NCBI GenBank assembly: GCA_015680905.1
Contig: CM027381.1
Location: 83,415,501-83,479,500, forward strand
DNA length: 64,000 bases
Reading direction: 5' to 3'
Source: Coptis chinensis
Lineage: Eukaryota > Streptophyta > Magnoliopsida > Ranunculales > Ranunculaceae
The position numbers and the translations under genes are program-made. This document shows, piece by piece, positions 11,630 to 23,489 of this stretch. The notes under the pieces were generated by a model that worked only from the letters and a program-made list of their open reading frames with translations, had not been told where the DNA came from and did no database searches. Within the stretch, counting starts at the first letter, position 1; each line of letters begins with the position of its first letter.

Positions 11630-12681
11630 TGGTAGGGCAATAACGAGATAAATGCCCTACCTACTTACACTCCCAGCAAGCCCTTTCAACAGGAACTATG
11701 GCTCTGAGCGTTGATGCTGGTGCAGGTAAAAGTAATGATGCTGGTCGATACGGAAGAGCGGGAGCTCGACCCCTGAAGCTGGGGACCCTGCCTCTACCAC
11801 TGATTCCCCTGAGGTCTATAGCCTCCAGTCTGCCCCAGTGGGCTATAACCACCCTGCTGTGCAAATCCTCCCTAGGGTCGGAATACACCCTGCTGATGAA
11901 ATCCTCCCTGAAACCCCTAGGATGGTGGTCTCTGAAACGGACCCCTCTGAGGTATATCATAAAGCCTAAACCTATTCGGCTGTTTGCTCTCAAAAGGCCT
12001 AGGACCAACAACTGGTATCTCACCAAACTTCCTCTTCCCCCTTGACTCTCTTAGGGCTGCATTATGTTCCTCATATCTCAATGCCAAGTCCAACACATGA
12101 TCAAAAGTGTCCCAGTCAAAAGGAATCAACTTGCTGGACATGTGACTCTCTAACCCACGTATGAACTTTTGGTTTTTCTTCTTGTCAGTATCCACAAGAT
12201 AGGGAGCAAACCTCGATAACTCATTAAACTTGGTCACATACCCAGTCACAGACTTCCCATCTTGAGTCAACTCAGAGAACTGTGAGCCAATTTCTTTTTC
12301 TTGCCCTCGGGGAATGAACTTACTCTCAAATCTAATCTTGAAGTCCTCCCAAGTCAAAGTTCTAGTGTCCAGACTAGGGGTGAGAGCTCGCCACCAAAAC
12401 CTAGCAGCGTCATCAAGTTGGTAAGCTGCCAACTCCTACTTCTGAACCTCAATAAGCTGCATACGCTCAAATACATTTTCACAACTTTGAATCCAAGACT
12501 CTGCTGCGATCGCATTCCCAACACCAGTAAATCGCTGCCCACCAAGAGTACTAAACTCCTTATTGCACTTAGCAAAGGATCTCTCCCTGAACAGGATGGT
12601 TATTCTCATATAGCCTGCAAAATAACCGATTCAACCGTCCTCCGGACATCCATCTTTGGAGTGTTCACTTGCAGTCCATGA
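11630..12681 (-). pseudogene. Element A gag with CCHC zinc knuckle
   Basis: The capsid-like part is at 12432-11917: MAAYQLDDAARFWWRAL, WEDFKIRFESKFIP, SVTGYVTKFNELSRFAPYLV and FIRGL are typical of chromovirus gag. The zinc knuckle near 11690-11640 reads CWECK, a stop, VGHLSRYC, so a nonsense codon sits inside the CX2CX4HX4C motif. The N-terminal part (to about 12681) is in another frame. The protein would form the virus-like particle that packages element RNA. Confidence 0.82.
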
Positions 12682-12823
12682 GTATTACCATTATGTGTCT
12701 CAACCATGATCTATAGTTCAAACAAAACTCCCGTTAATATTCACATATATCCAAAACTCTCAACACTATAACCCATATTCCACATCCGAGATCACTTAGA
12801 CTTTCTAAATCTAAGCTAACCTA

Positions 12824-12836
12824 GGCTCCGATACCA
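12824..12836 (-). other. Primer-binding site of element A (initiator tRNA-Met)
   Basis: On the minus strand TGGTATCGGAGCC starts three bases inside the LTR boundary. It differs by one base from the standard plant tRNA-iMet primer site TGGTATCAGAGCC. Its position proves that the right LTR is the 5' LTR and that the element lies on the minus strand. Confidence 0.85.
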
Positions 12837-12839
12837 AAA

Positions 12840-15687
12840 TGTCACAGTCCGAATTTCTAAACAATTACAAAGTGAATATTTGAAATATAAATATCTCAAA
12901 CATCACTCGGTTCAATTGTCTAAAAACCCAGGCTATGACGGGGTGGATACAACACATGTCAAAACCTAAAACCCCCATCATACAAGAATCAACTTAAAAT
13001 AAAAATAATCCCAACAATTATCCGCCATTACTTTATTAAGATATCATCCCGTCTAAACAAAACATCAAACAGACTCTCAAAATAAATCGTTCTTACTACC
13101 ATGTTCTCATGTCATGCTGAAAATATAACTACGTTATTACATCCTTTCAATAAGAATCAGACCTAACAAAACTAACGGACTGCTCCAGGCAAGAATCCAA
13201 TTCACACGCCGCGGTTCCACTGCCTTCCACCTATGTTCCCAATAACACACCCACGTTGCCAAAACAAAGCAAACATGGGTCAGCAAAATGGAATTTGTTG
13301 ATATGAGTAGACTAACCACATATAAACATATCCAATCTTTACTTATCCCAACTAACAATTTAAATCTATCATAACCTAATCATTCTTAGCTTGGAAGACA
13401 GGTAGTTCTGTCATCTCAACCTACATAGTTTCTTCCCAAGCAAAACTTCCATTATATTAACTCATTCTAATAACTCATTTTAATATCTAAATAATTGAAT
13501 TACAACTTACCGATATCCACTGCTGTATAAGGGTAGGACCGCGTTCCTGCACAAAATATTATTTAGTCCTACCCTCCTGCAAAAGAAAGTTAGAACTTGT
13601 ATATAACATATGTAGATATCCTATATGTATTCAAAAGTAAGCCCAAACACACTCGCATAATCAAATCAATTTCTCTTATCAATTACTCAATTAATTTTCT
13701 TATACACCCACCCTTTAGTACCTACTCCACACATTTGCCAAATCACACATTCCTGTGTGCCTCTCTCCCACCGAATACCACCATATCATAGCCACCTCTG
13801 GGCTTTCATACACATATTTCACAGTCTCTTTGGCACAAAACTAAGGTCATTTATGGCACATTCAATGAATACCTTAAGTCATTTCCACCACATTCAAAGA
13901 ATACCTATCATATTACTAACGGGCCATTCATGGCACATTCAATGAATGCCCTGGGTCATTCCCGCTACATTCAAGGAATACCTAACCTACATTCCCGTAC
14001 ACTCAAGGAATACAACTAACCCGCAAGGCGAATACCTTAGTTCCTCTTTAGGCAGATCCAAACAATCACGGTCATTTATGGCACATTCAATGAATACCCG
14101 GGTCATTCATGGCACATTCAATGAATACCCCTATATAACGCTAACGGGCCATTTATGACACATTCAATAAATGCCCACCTAATATATGACATCAGCAGTC
14201 ATAAAACTAAATTTCAAAACTTGAGGCGTGGAGAGTTCTAAAAGGGTGCGGTAAATTTGTTTACGCATTATTGAAATTTATTACATATATTATTTTAGAG
14301 AACGAAGGAGTATCTTGATTCATGTATTTTTGGTTTACGCGTTATTAATTTCATAGATGTATAAGTATCATAACGTTGTGTATCATAAAAGACTAAACTA
14401 TCACAGAGTAGTAAATACATGTACACAAGTATATTTAGAAAGGTCTTAGCCTAAAGTCAAGCATGCTAATAGTCCTAGACCTATCCTAATAGACCGGATC
14501 ATAATCCGAGGTAAAAGTCAAATTTGGGTCAACTGGTCAAAGTTAACCCTGGTCAACAGTCAAAGTCAACCAGCCAGGTCAACAACAGTCAACCCGACCT
14601 AAACTCCTCTAACCCCAAAAGCCCAAATCCTAAGGCCCATAGTCTAAACTTAAGTCTAAGAATAAAATTCTAAAATTTATAAATTCAACATTTAAGCCCA
14701 TCCACGAAATTCGGGCCCAAGCCCAAATCAAACTTTATTGTTCATCTCCTTCCTCACAACACCTTCACCAGCGCCTCCACCTCCAGCCACCACCAATCAG
14801 CCACTCGCCACCACTAATGAACCCAGCGGTTTGGTTCTGTGAGAAAACCTCTATATACCTGTACCAACAAATCGCGATTTCCTTATACTGCAAAAATCGC
14901 GATCTACGGCCATTAATTCTCTGTAAAAGCTTCCCTCGAACCTAAACCAACAGCTCATCTATTCTTCATCATCCAACGACTAACAACCAAGTAAAAACCC
15001 ACCACAACCACCATTCAATTCAAGAAATTCGATTTAATAACCCAAGAATTCAAACAAAAATCCAAACAGTCGACGCCATTAACATTCTCCAAAGCTTCAA
15101 CAGCCCCATTCTTCCATACTCACACACCCCTAACTACCTCCAACTATTTATTCAACCCCACCAATTTATATTAGGACCACCTGCAAATGGAAAATTAACA
15201 GTCCTAACTATTATTTGACTTTGGTTCACGCCGCCATTAACTCCCAAAACAGAGTTTCCGCAGTTGTCCAGCAAAACAATATACCGACAACAATATAACC
15301 TCACAACCAAAATTTCTAACAAAACAATCACTCAAACACAACAAAGAATAGGACGTCTTGGTTTCTGAGGTTGACGCCACTAACCACCGGCGTCAAGGCT
15401 TTGACAGTTTTAAATTCTTAGCTTGATCAAAGTTTTACATACTGTAGTATTTCAAAGTTTTGTATCTAACCGTCGGCACCATTACAGAGATACAAAATCT
15501 CAAATGTGTAAAACAGTATTACTGATATGTTTAGTAGAAACAAATAATTAAACAAAATAAACATCGTCAGACTACAGCTTCCCGAAAGCGAAACGTCGAC
15601 TGTCGCACGAAAAAACGATCTTCCTCGTTCAAAACCTTTTCAGTAAAACTCTTTTTTTTTTCCCCAGAAACTCTATGTGAGAAAACA

Positions 15688-15718
<31 letters not shown>

Positions 15719-15778
15719 ATAAAAACACAAGGATAAAACTTATCTACTTATTTACGAGACTTTTATCCCTAAGCTGAT
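12840..15778 (-). repeat. Element A right LTR, part 1 (5' LTR), cut by element B
   Basis: It begins TGTCACAGTCCGAATTTC and follows the left LTR base by base up to CCTAAGCTGAT, where element B starts. The rest of the LTR resumes at 35480. It contains the same degenerate 29-bp array and a long T-run near 15690. Confidence 0.92.
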
Positions 15779-16217
15779 TGTTTGGGTAGGAATTCATCCA
15801 GACACACTATTGAATCTGCAAGGGGAGATGTTGTATAAAGAATGAGACTGTGCCTTAATGGCTGCCTACGTATTCAGAATATGTATCCAGAATCAAGTCT
15901 CTAAAAACGTAGTTATTTGTTAAGTGAAGAGTCCTATTTATAGAAATAGAAAATAAGAGTCCTGACAGCACAAGGACTCTTACTAGATAGGACTGGTTAA
16001 TTGAACATGTGACCGGCTCAGGTGACTGACTGGGCCGTCCCGATGTCTACTTCATACGTGAGCCGTCCAAGTGGCTAACTAGAACTGTGAGCCGTCCAGG
16101 TGGCTAGGTGGACATGTGAGCCGTCCAGGTAGCCGAGGATCGATCACTTAGACTTAATATAAAGACTAAGTCCCTAATGAGTTCGTTAGCCAGGGTACAA
16201 ATGTGGAGGTACGTACA
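15779..16217 (-). repeat. Element B left LTR (3' LTR)
   Basis: 439 bp, beginning TGTTTGGGTAGGAATTC and ending GGTACGTACA (TG...CA). It matches 35036-35474 with scattered differences, and the duplication CTGAT precedes it. It contains the same TATA-like motif (near 15933) and 29-bp triple repeat (16058-16138) as the 5' copy. Confidence 0.93.
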
Positions 16218-16233
16218 TTGCCCCCTCTTTGCC
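16218..16233 (-). other. Polypurine tract of element B
   Basis: Directly inside the left LTR the minus strand reads GGCAAAGAGGGGGCAA, a purine-rich plus-strand primer. It confirms the minus orientation of the element. Confidence 0.75.
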
Positions 16234-17021
16234 ATATGGAATTGATTGGATGTGGCAAAGAAAAAATGTGGAAAAGAAACAGAACCATAATAACTGGTAT
16301 AGTGTTTAGACCATGTACAATATATGGCATGATTAAGATAAAAAGGATGAAATCAATTACTTTTAAGCAAAATTAGGAATATTTGATATAGAATTCGAGG
16401 TCTAAGCCTAAGGATTATAGCTTAATCTCCAGCAACAGAACTTTAAACCCAGAACTTGCACGCAGTTTCATATATCCATTTAGGAAAAATACTAATTAGC
16501 ACCAGTTTCTGTTCCATGCATTGGGATACTTGCGTGCAATTTCTTGCACACAAATGCTTTTAATGGACTGGTCTTTCGCAATGTGATACCAACTTCTCTC
16601 TTCTGTCCATATTTTTTGGTTCATACCATTTATAAGACTCCATTCACAACATGAATTAATGTACCTATATATCGCAAGGGGGAGCATGCGTTTCGCAATT
16701 ATTATGTCCATGTACATTCGGCGTCTTGTTCCAAACCGAATAAATTTAAAATCTAGCTTGCCCCTTAAAATCAATATCAAATCTTATATTTTGATAATTA
16801 AATAGATAAGGATTAATTTAGATCAAAGTGAAATTGGTGTTTTGATTAATAGGGACTGTGAAAAACTAGATTACTTCAAAGCTTGAATTAAGAGCACTTA
16901 TCCCCTTTTACCAGGGGGTAGCTTTATAAAAGGATTAATCCTTATCTATTTAATAAGGATTTATATAGTATTTTATAAAGGTTACGCACACTTTGGTTAA
17001 GTAAGAATACGTATCTCACTT
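16234..17021. other. Non-coding part of element B with a 21-bp inverted repeat
   Basis: No gene is recognised (the 94-aa minus ORF at 16496-16780 has no known motif). A perfect 21-bp inverted repeat occurs at 16797-16817 and 16934-16954 (core TAAATAGATAAGGATTA and its complement), separated by 116 bp. It could be the foldback end of an old insertion. Confidence 0.5.
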
Positions 17022-19358
17022 GTGTTTAAGGAACATATCGTTTCTAAGTGTAACATAGATACCCGATCGTTATATATGGTAATTATGAGTGGAAATAAAT
17101 ATGACGTGAAAGTCCGAAGTAGCCATGAAGATGAGAGAATGACGATGGTAACATGTACTGGTGAAACTATTCGACGGCGATGGTTAGAGCGTTTGCCTGT
17201 GCCAAGATCTATTATTCGTGTAACTGGTACGGAAGGAATTAAGGGTCTTTGCCAGCTGAAGAACTTTGATGTTAAGCAACTTGAAAATTTCAGCACAAAT
17301 CATCCCATGGAAGAGGGAGAAATGGTCGTAACGTGTGCGCAAATGGACCAAGGTTTAACAATCCCACTAGATTATGACGCTGCATGATTATTGTCTTTAT
17401 GGCAGATTGCACCAATACAAATTGGGATGCCGCTATGGTTGGTATTTGCACGAGCTAAAGCTTTGGCAAAAAGCTACAAGCGTCCATTTGGTTTTGAAGA
17501 ATTGTTTCTTTTGCTGCGACCGCAACGTCGCATTGAGGCAGATGGGTCGTCATATTTTACCGTGGACTGGAAGACTGAGAAGAAGTTTAAAGGCTTACCG
17601 AAAGGTTACAAAGACTGGGATAAATATTGTTTTCTCCTCCGAGGACCATGGAATCCCCATGGAATACGTGTTCCAAATAAAATACGAGGTACGAAAAGCA
17701 TTAAATTCTCACATTGAATTTTACTGATTTGATTGTTGTATATTTGTATGTTTAAATGACGTTATTTTTTGTGATGCTCTATAGATGAAAGCCCTATTAT
17801 TCCAAATATTGAGATTGGAAAACGAGTTGTAGAGAACTTACAATTTTATTTTAGTAGTGATCGTGAGGAACACATTCTTGATTTAACTTGGCCTAATGAG
17901 GTTGCTTATTGGGGTTGGCGTAGCGAGAGACAAAATGATCGTCAGAAAATTTCTGGGCCAAAAACGCATCAAGAGCAATTTGTTGCATCCAAAGATCAAT
18001 TGACAGATAAGCTCCGAAGTAATGGAACGAATCTTAGAAGTGATTGCTTGCCAAGGAAATTATCCCTCAATTCTGGAGAGGGCTTAAATCAAAAGAAGCG
18101 AAAACTAACCAATGAAGTGCAAGATGATGGTTGGGAAGATTGGAAAACGCCTGAAGTGTCAACTAAGGCATCCGAAGAGGAAGATAGAAGGAACAAACAA
18201 AAAGTTGACGAAAACTTTATTAGCGGTAGCGTTGAGTCCACAATCTCACAAAGCCGTTCTATTGATGTTGTGGAGCCCAAAACATGTGAAGATAATGCTC
18301 CTCAAAGTGCTGCTAAAGCATTCCTCGTCGCAACTAACAAAGATGCAGCAACTACTATTTCACCTGTTATAGAAATTAGCTTAGAAACTGAAGATACCCA
18401 ACTGCAGCCTTCAAGGAGTGGACCTTCCCCGGCCAATGAGGTTCATGCTATTGTTGATAGCTATACGCAAGATGTTGTTTCCTCTTCATAAGTTGTAAAC
18501 GCCACAATAATGGAAGCTACTGCACCCACTTCAATTGGTTTTCTGGAAGAAGACATGATAGATGCGTTAAGAACTACTGAAGTTCTTGATTTTGATCTGC
18601 TCGATGATTATGTTAACAAACATTTGATGCAGCCCACTTCTGGAAAGAACCCTCTATCTGGTAACTTGATGTGTATAGGTGATACTTCATATTTTTGCAA
18701 TATGGGGATGCAAAAGTTGCAAGAGGTTAGTATTCCATTGCACTTTAAATTATAGGATTTATCATAGTTTATTGTAGTAATAAATTTATTTTTGTAGGCT
18801 AAAGAGAGTTTTGCTAAAACAATGATAATGCTTGGTAAAGAAAAAGAACGAGGTCTATCACCACTGATGATAGAGAAGCTTCAGAACGATAAAGATGAGG
18901 CTACAGCTGAGGTTGCCAAAGTCATTAATGAGTTGTCGGTTTTAAAAGAACGAGTGGCTGTTTTAGAGCATGAAAAAGGTTGTTTGGTGCAGCAAAAAAT
19001 GGCTATGGAGAAAGCATTAAAAGTGAAAGAGACAGATTATAAGAAAATTGCGCGAGAATTGCGCGTTAAAAAAGGTACGCTAGCTGCATTGAATCCAAAG
19101 CTCTCCGCAGCGTTGCTTGAAAATGCTCAACTGGAGTCTTCAGCCAAGAAGAATGTCGACTTGCTGAATGGAACGCGTGATGTGCTAAAAAACGCTCTGG
19201 AACATTATACTTTGCTATATGATTCTCGTTCATTAAAAGAAAATGATGGTATACTTCTTCCTAGTGCTATAGAAGACGCCATTGAAGATCTCGGCTTAGA
19301 AGATGATTTAGGAGGAGATTCTACCCCTTCTAAAGAAGAAGACGAACAATCGACTTAA
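17022..19358 (+). pseudogene. Antisense spliced ORF of element B (accessory protein, coiled-coil C-terminus)
   Basis: Three plus-strand exons fit together: about 17022-17688, 17785-18725, 18798-19358. GT-AG junctions (GAG|gtacga...ctatag|ATGAAA; GAG|gttagt...tgtag|GCTAAA) keep the frame. Exon 1 carries a shift near 17387; exon 2 has a TAA at 18489. The N-terminal half is globular (PIQIGMPLWLVFARAKALAK, GPWNPHGIRVP). The middle is Ser/Glu-rich and polar. The last 180 residues form a heptad-rich coiled coil (KDEATAEVAKVINELSVLKE). It lies between pol and the 3' LTR in the opposite orientation, where Tat-lineage elements carry accessory antisense ORFs. I do not recognise a biochemical function, and a captured host gene is possible. 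Confidence 0.6.
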
Positions 19359-19899
19359 ATTGTTATTTATTTGTCGTAGACTTAGTAGTTACGTTATAGT
19401 CATCTACTCATCTACTTGTTACTAGCTGATTTCCCTCTCAATAATATATAATTATTTGCCACAATTTGATCGTATATGTTTGTATCATTTTGGATTTATT
19501 CCCTTTTAGAGTAAGTCGACACTTTGACACCATTGTAATGAGCTGAATAAGTATTTAAGTTCTGTTTGTGATTATGAGTGTTGCCCTATGATGATTTTGC
19601 AAACTAGTCGTCATTACTTGTTGGGAAATGCTAATTGACAACTGCCGAAAATTGACTTGAGACCATATCAGTGGGATTCAATTTCTTTGCCTTTTTGTCA
19701 ATGTACATTTGGAATGAAACTAAGACAAGAGAACAGGTTCATTTGATTTTTAACTGACAGATCTCAGTGGTTTTTTTTTATGGTGGTGCATGGATACTAT
19801 TCTCTGTGTTAGAGGGATTTACTCCACTGGCTAATCCTGTGTAGTGGTATATCTGCTCAATTGCTTCTGGACTTTACTTGGGCAAGGATCCCCAAGGTG
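19359..19899. other. Sequence after the antisense ORF, no gene
   Basis: AT-rich sequence that could include the 3' untranslated part of the antisense ORF. The eEF1B-gamma similarity on the minus strand fades out near 19900. Confidence 0.45.
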
Positions 19900-20213
19900 T
19901 CATAGCTACTCTTTGCTTCTTTGGTTTGGATTTGGCTTAGCCTTTGCAGACTCTTTTGCAGGAGCAGGCTTCTTTGCAGATGCAACAGGCGGAATAGACT
20001 CAGCCTGCTTCACCTCACCCAAAACCTTACTGAAATTTGGTTGGTTAACCATTGTCCAAAAGTATCTCTCAACATGTCGGAACTCAGATGTAAAAGTTTT
20101 GATCATGATTCGACTGAAACCCAGAGACAAGTTACATGTCATGACTATGTCAGCAAAGGTCACAGAATGTCCCACGAGAAAAGTGTTTGAAGCAAGATGT
20201 GTATCCAAAGCAC
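19900..20213 (-). pseudogene. eEF1B-gamma fragment, GST C-terminal part, minus strand
   Basis: Reading from 20213 downwards gives GALDTHLASNTFLVGHSVTF, then ADIVMTCNLSLGF, EFRHVERYFWTMVNQPNF and VLGEVKQAESIPPV. This is the C-terminal part of the GST-like domain of translation elongation factor eEF1B-gamma and the start of its Lys/Ala/Pro linker. The codons are contiguous, with no intron. Similarity is lost near 19906 before the conserved C-terminal domain. The fragment ends exactly at the copia insertion and is head-to-head with the N-terminal fragment at 26617. It is a captured gene piece, not a gene. Confidence 0.88.
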
Positions 20214-20218
20214 CTAAT

Positions 20219-21055
20219 TGTTGGAATCTTCATGTGTATTTCAAATACTTGTGTGTTGTTTAGTCCCACATTGGTGAACCACCACTAGGTAGTGAGGTAT
20301 TTGAGGTGAACCTCTAGCATAAGGGCGTGCCCTTAGGGTACAAATGCTTTTGTGTTAGGAGGGAGGACTCACCCAAAGCCACACATCGCTACAGCCATCC
20401 GCCCAAGACCGAACCGGCGAGTGTCGTGGGGCGTGGGCTTGGGCTGGTTGTCTAGTGGGTAGTGGTTTACCTATTCCCTAAACTGGTTTTTTTTTAGTGT
20501 TGCAGCAAGTTTCGGTTTGCTAGAGTTCTACTCCAAGTTGGTTTTGTGAAACCGACTTTGTGAGGTTTCCTTCTCCCATCTGGTAACCGGATCACCTCTA
20601 TATAAACACTGCTGTGTCTATAGAGGGTATTGATCACAGAACAGAGAGAGAGAGAGGACGCAGAGAGATAGAACTCGTGTGCTGCTGCTGCTATATCGAC
20701 TAAGATAGAAGTCGTGCAAGCTGCTGCTACTACAGAAACAGAACTCGTGCAGACTATCCCTTCATCTCACCATACCCGAATCAGAGAAACAGATAAGTCT
20801 ATCATTGCTTTCTTTATTCTCTTCTTCCTGTCAGCCGCCAGAGAGAGTTATATTGCTGTTCTAGAGGGTAGTCTATTCTAGTGCAAAGTTAGACTGCTGT
20901 TAACCATTGAATCCTCGTGGAGGAAGACGCATGCTGTTGCCTTTCGCACCATTGGAAGGGCTTAAATCTTTCCTTAGGGACGTTCTAATCCGCCTTGGTT
21001 ATTACCCTTTATTACGTCCTTGTCTTCTATTGTTTTCTTTTATCTGCATACAACA
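20219..21055 (+). repeat. Copia left (5') LTR
   Basis: 837 bp, TG...CA boundaries. It matches the right LTR closely, except for short scrambled patches near 20390-20430, 20640-20700 and 20930-20990. Confidence 0.93.
20597..20606 (+). promoter_or_regulatory. TATA box of the copia LTR promoter
   Basis: CTCTATATAAAC in the 5' LTR is a good plant TATA box, and the same motif is in the 3' LTR near 26073. Transcription of the element would start about 30 bases further on. Confidence 0.6.
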
Positions 21056-21074
21056 ATCTTAAGGAAAGATCAAG

Positions 21075-22000
21075 ATGTCTACACCTGCTGACACCACCCC
21101 GATCAAAGAAACTAATTGCAGAGTCATGGAAGTAACTTCCGTCTATGAGAGATGCTTTGCCTCTACCGAATGCTCGCGAATTTACCTAATGTGTCAAAGA
21201 TTGAATCCTTCAGCGGTTCACACTTCAAAGCGATGGAGAGAAAGGGTGTTCACAGCCCTAGATGTACTCAACTATGCAAAGTATCTCATCGATACAAAGA
21301 CCCATGGAGGGTTCTAATGATTTGAAAGAAATCAAAGCTGCTTGGCTCAATGGGAATAAGGTATGTCGTCATGCTATTTTGAGTACCTTGTCCAATGAGA
21401 TTTTTGATATTTATTGTTCAAATAAGAATGCACATGATATTTGGGAGAGTTTGAACAAGAAATACATAATAGAGGATCTTTGGTACTTTCGAAATATGCT
21501 ATTGAATTTTCTAAAGTTCCATATGAGAGAGGATAGAGATGTAACGTCTCAAATCCATGATTTTCATATCTGATTAATGATTTGAAAACCGAGGGTATTA
21601 ATTTACCCGAATCCTTTGTTCTTTGGATGTTTGATTGAGAAACTCCCGAAGTCTTGGAAACACTATAAAAATAGTATGAAGCATAAAGCGTAAGCGGATG
21701 ACTCTTGAGGATGTGATCATTCACATTCACATAGAGGAAAAAGAACAAGACTTCGGGATGAGGTGTTGTCTAAGGAATTTCATTCTAAAGCCAATATCAT
21801 TGAAGGTAATCCCAAAGAAATCTAACAAAACCTCTAAGAAGCGAAGTCCAACAAAAATAAAATTTCAAGGTCAAAGGCACTTCTTTTAAAAGGAGTGGTA
21901 ATGCTTGGAATGGAAATTGTTATGTTTGTGGTAAACTCTGGACATAGGGCTTTTCGGTCTGCATACACAAGAAAGACAATCGATGATCCTCCCAATGCTA
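21075..22000 (+). pseudogene. Copia gag with zinc knuckle
   Basis: An ATG at 21075 follows the LTR. In shifting frames the text reads KRWRERVFTALDVLNYAKYL, then KAAWLNGNKVCRHAILSTLS, IFDIYCSNKNAHDIWESLN and KKY (UBN2-like copia gag). Near 21927 the knuckle starts CYVCGK but the HX4C part is damaged by a shift. Frameshifts near 21180, 21317 and 21573 break it. Confidence 0.8.
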
Positions 22001-22075
22001 ATCTAGTTGAGGGAGATGATATTGTTCTTTGCTGTCGTGTCACAAGTGTTTCATAGCCACCGGGAAGAGGAACCG

Positions 22076-23440
22076 GGTACTAGATTACGGTGCCACCCGC
22101 CACGTATGTGGTGATGTTGAAGCCTTCTCGATTACATACTAGTGAAAGATGAAAAGGTCTATATGGGTGACTCTAGGTCTGTTTCTGTTGAGGGAACAGG
22201 GCAAGGTTCTTCCTCGAAGTTAACCGGGGAAAACCCTTTCACTTAGTAATGTTCTTCATGTTCACGAGATTCGTTCGAGAATCTGATTTCTGGTCCCCTA
22301 CTGGGAAAAAGCGTCGTCAAGGTGACTTTTGAGAGTGACAAGTTTGTTCCGACAAAGAATGAGGGTTTTGTTGGTAAAGGTTATTGTAATAACGATGGTC
22401 TTTTCATGTTGAATGTACTTGACAACATTATTATTAATAAGAATGAATGCATACGCTTATTTGCTTGACTCTTTTAATATATGGCATGGTAGACTAGGAC
22501 ATGTGAATGTTCATTATATGAAAAGGATGAAAAGCATGTGGTTTTATTGTCTAATATTTCTGATTTTTCTAATGATAAATGTGAGATATGTGCTGAGACT
22601 AAAGCCACGAAGAAACCCTGTAGAACTGTGTCTAGAGATAAAACTGGATTACTAACTCTTATTCATACGGATTTGGGTGAATTCAGAAGTACCATGTCTA
22701 GAGGGGGGAAGTTTTATTATATTACATTCATAGATGACTTCTCTAGGTACACCATGGTATATTTACTTAGACACAAGCATGAGGCAGGTGAGATGTTTCT
22801 CAAGTACAAAGCTGAAGTTGAAAACCAGCTTAACTGTAAGATTAAGAGACTTCGGTCTGATAGGGGTGGAGAATATGAGTCTAACCCCTTCCAGGACTTT
22901 TGTGACAAGAGTGGCATTATTCATGAGACTACTCCACCATACTCTCCTGAGTCTAATGGAGTAGCCGAACGGAAAAACAGAACACTAAAAGAGATGATGA
23001 ATGCTATGCTTGTAAGTTAAGGCTTCCACGAACTTGTGGGGAAGCAATCCTATCTGCTTGCCATATCTGAGAATAGGATACCCAACAAGAAAAACAGGGA
23101 ATAAGACACCATATGAGTTATGGAAAGGTCATGTACCTACCCTGACATACTTAAAAATGTGGGGGTGTCTTGCTAAGGTTCTTGTGAACGAACCTAAAAA
23201 AAAAAAAAAAAATTGGGACCTAGAACTGTTGATTGTATGTTCATTGGTTATGCTCATAATAGTGCTGCATATAGATTTTTAGTAGTAAAATCTGATAATA
23301 ACCTTGTCGATGCTAACACTATTATAGAGAGTAAAAATGCTGATTTCTTTGAGAATTTGTTTCCTTTGAAAATTGGCATTGAGAGGTTGGTAGCTCCTAG
23401 TGAACAACAATCAACAGATCCTGAATTTTGAACAAGAAAT
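22076..23440 (+). pseudogene. Copia protease and integrase
   Basis: LDYGATRHVCGD near 22080 is the protease active-site region (D-Y-G where D-S-G is usual). The integrase follows: zinc finger from WHGRLGHVN at about 22481 and CEICAETKATKK, then the catalytic core with HTDLGEF, FIDDFSRYTMVYLL, SDRGGEYESNPF and ESNGVAERKNRTLKEM (D, D and E). A stop near 23018 and a frameshift in the 17-base A-run at about 23199 break the C-terminal part (TPYELWKGHVPTLTYLK, GCLAKV). Confidence 0.85.
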
Positions 23441-23489
23441 TCGGGAAGAGTAAAAAGAGACGAAAAATCCACCAATTTTGGTGATGACT

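Noticed and set aside
21056-21074. Primer-binding site of the copia element
   Set aside because: The bases after the left LTR do not match the tRNA-iMet site or another tRNA end I recognise, so none was annotated.
21374-21748. 124-aa minus-strand ORF
   Set aside because: Antisense shadow of the copia gag.
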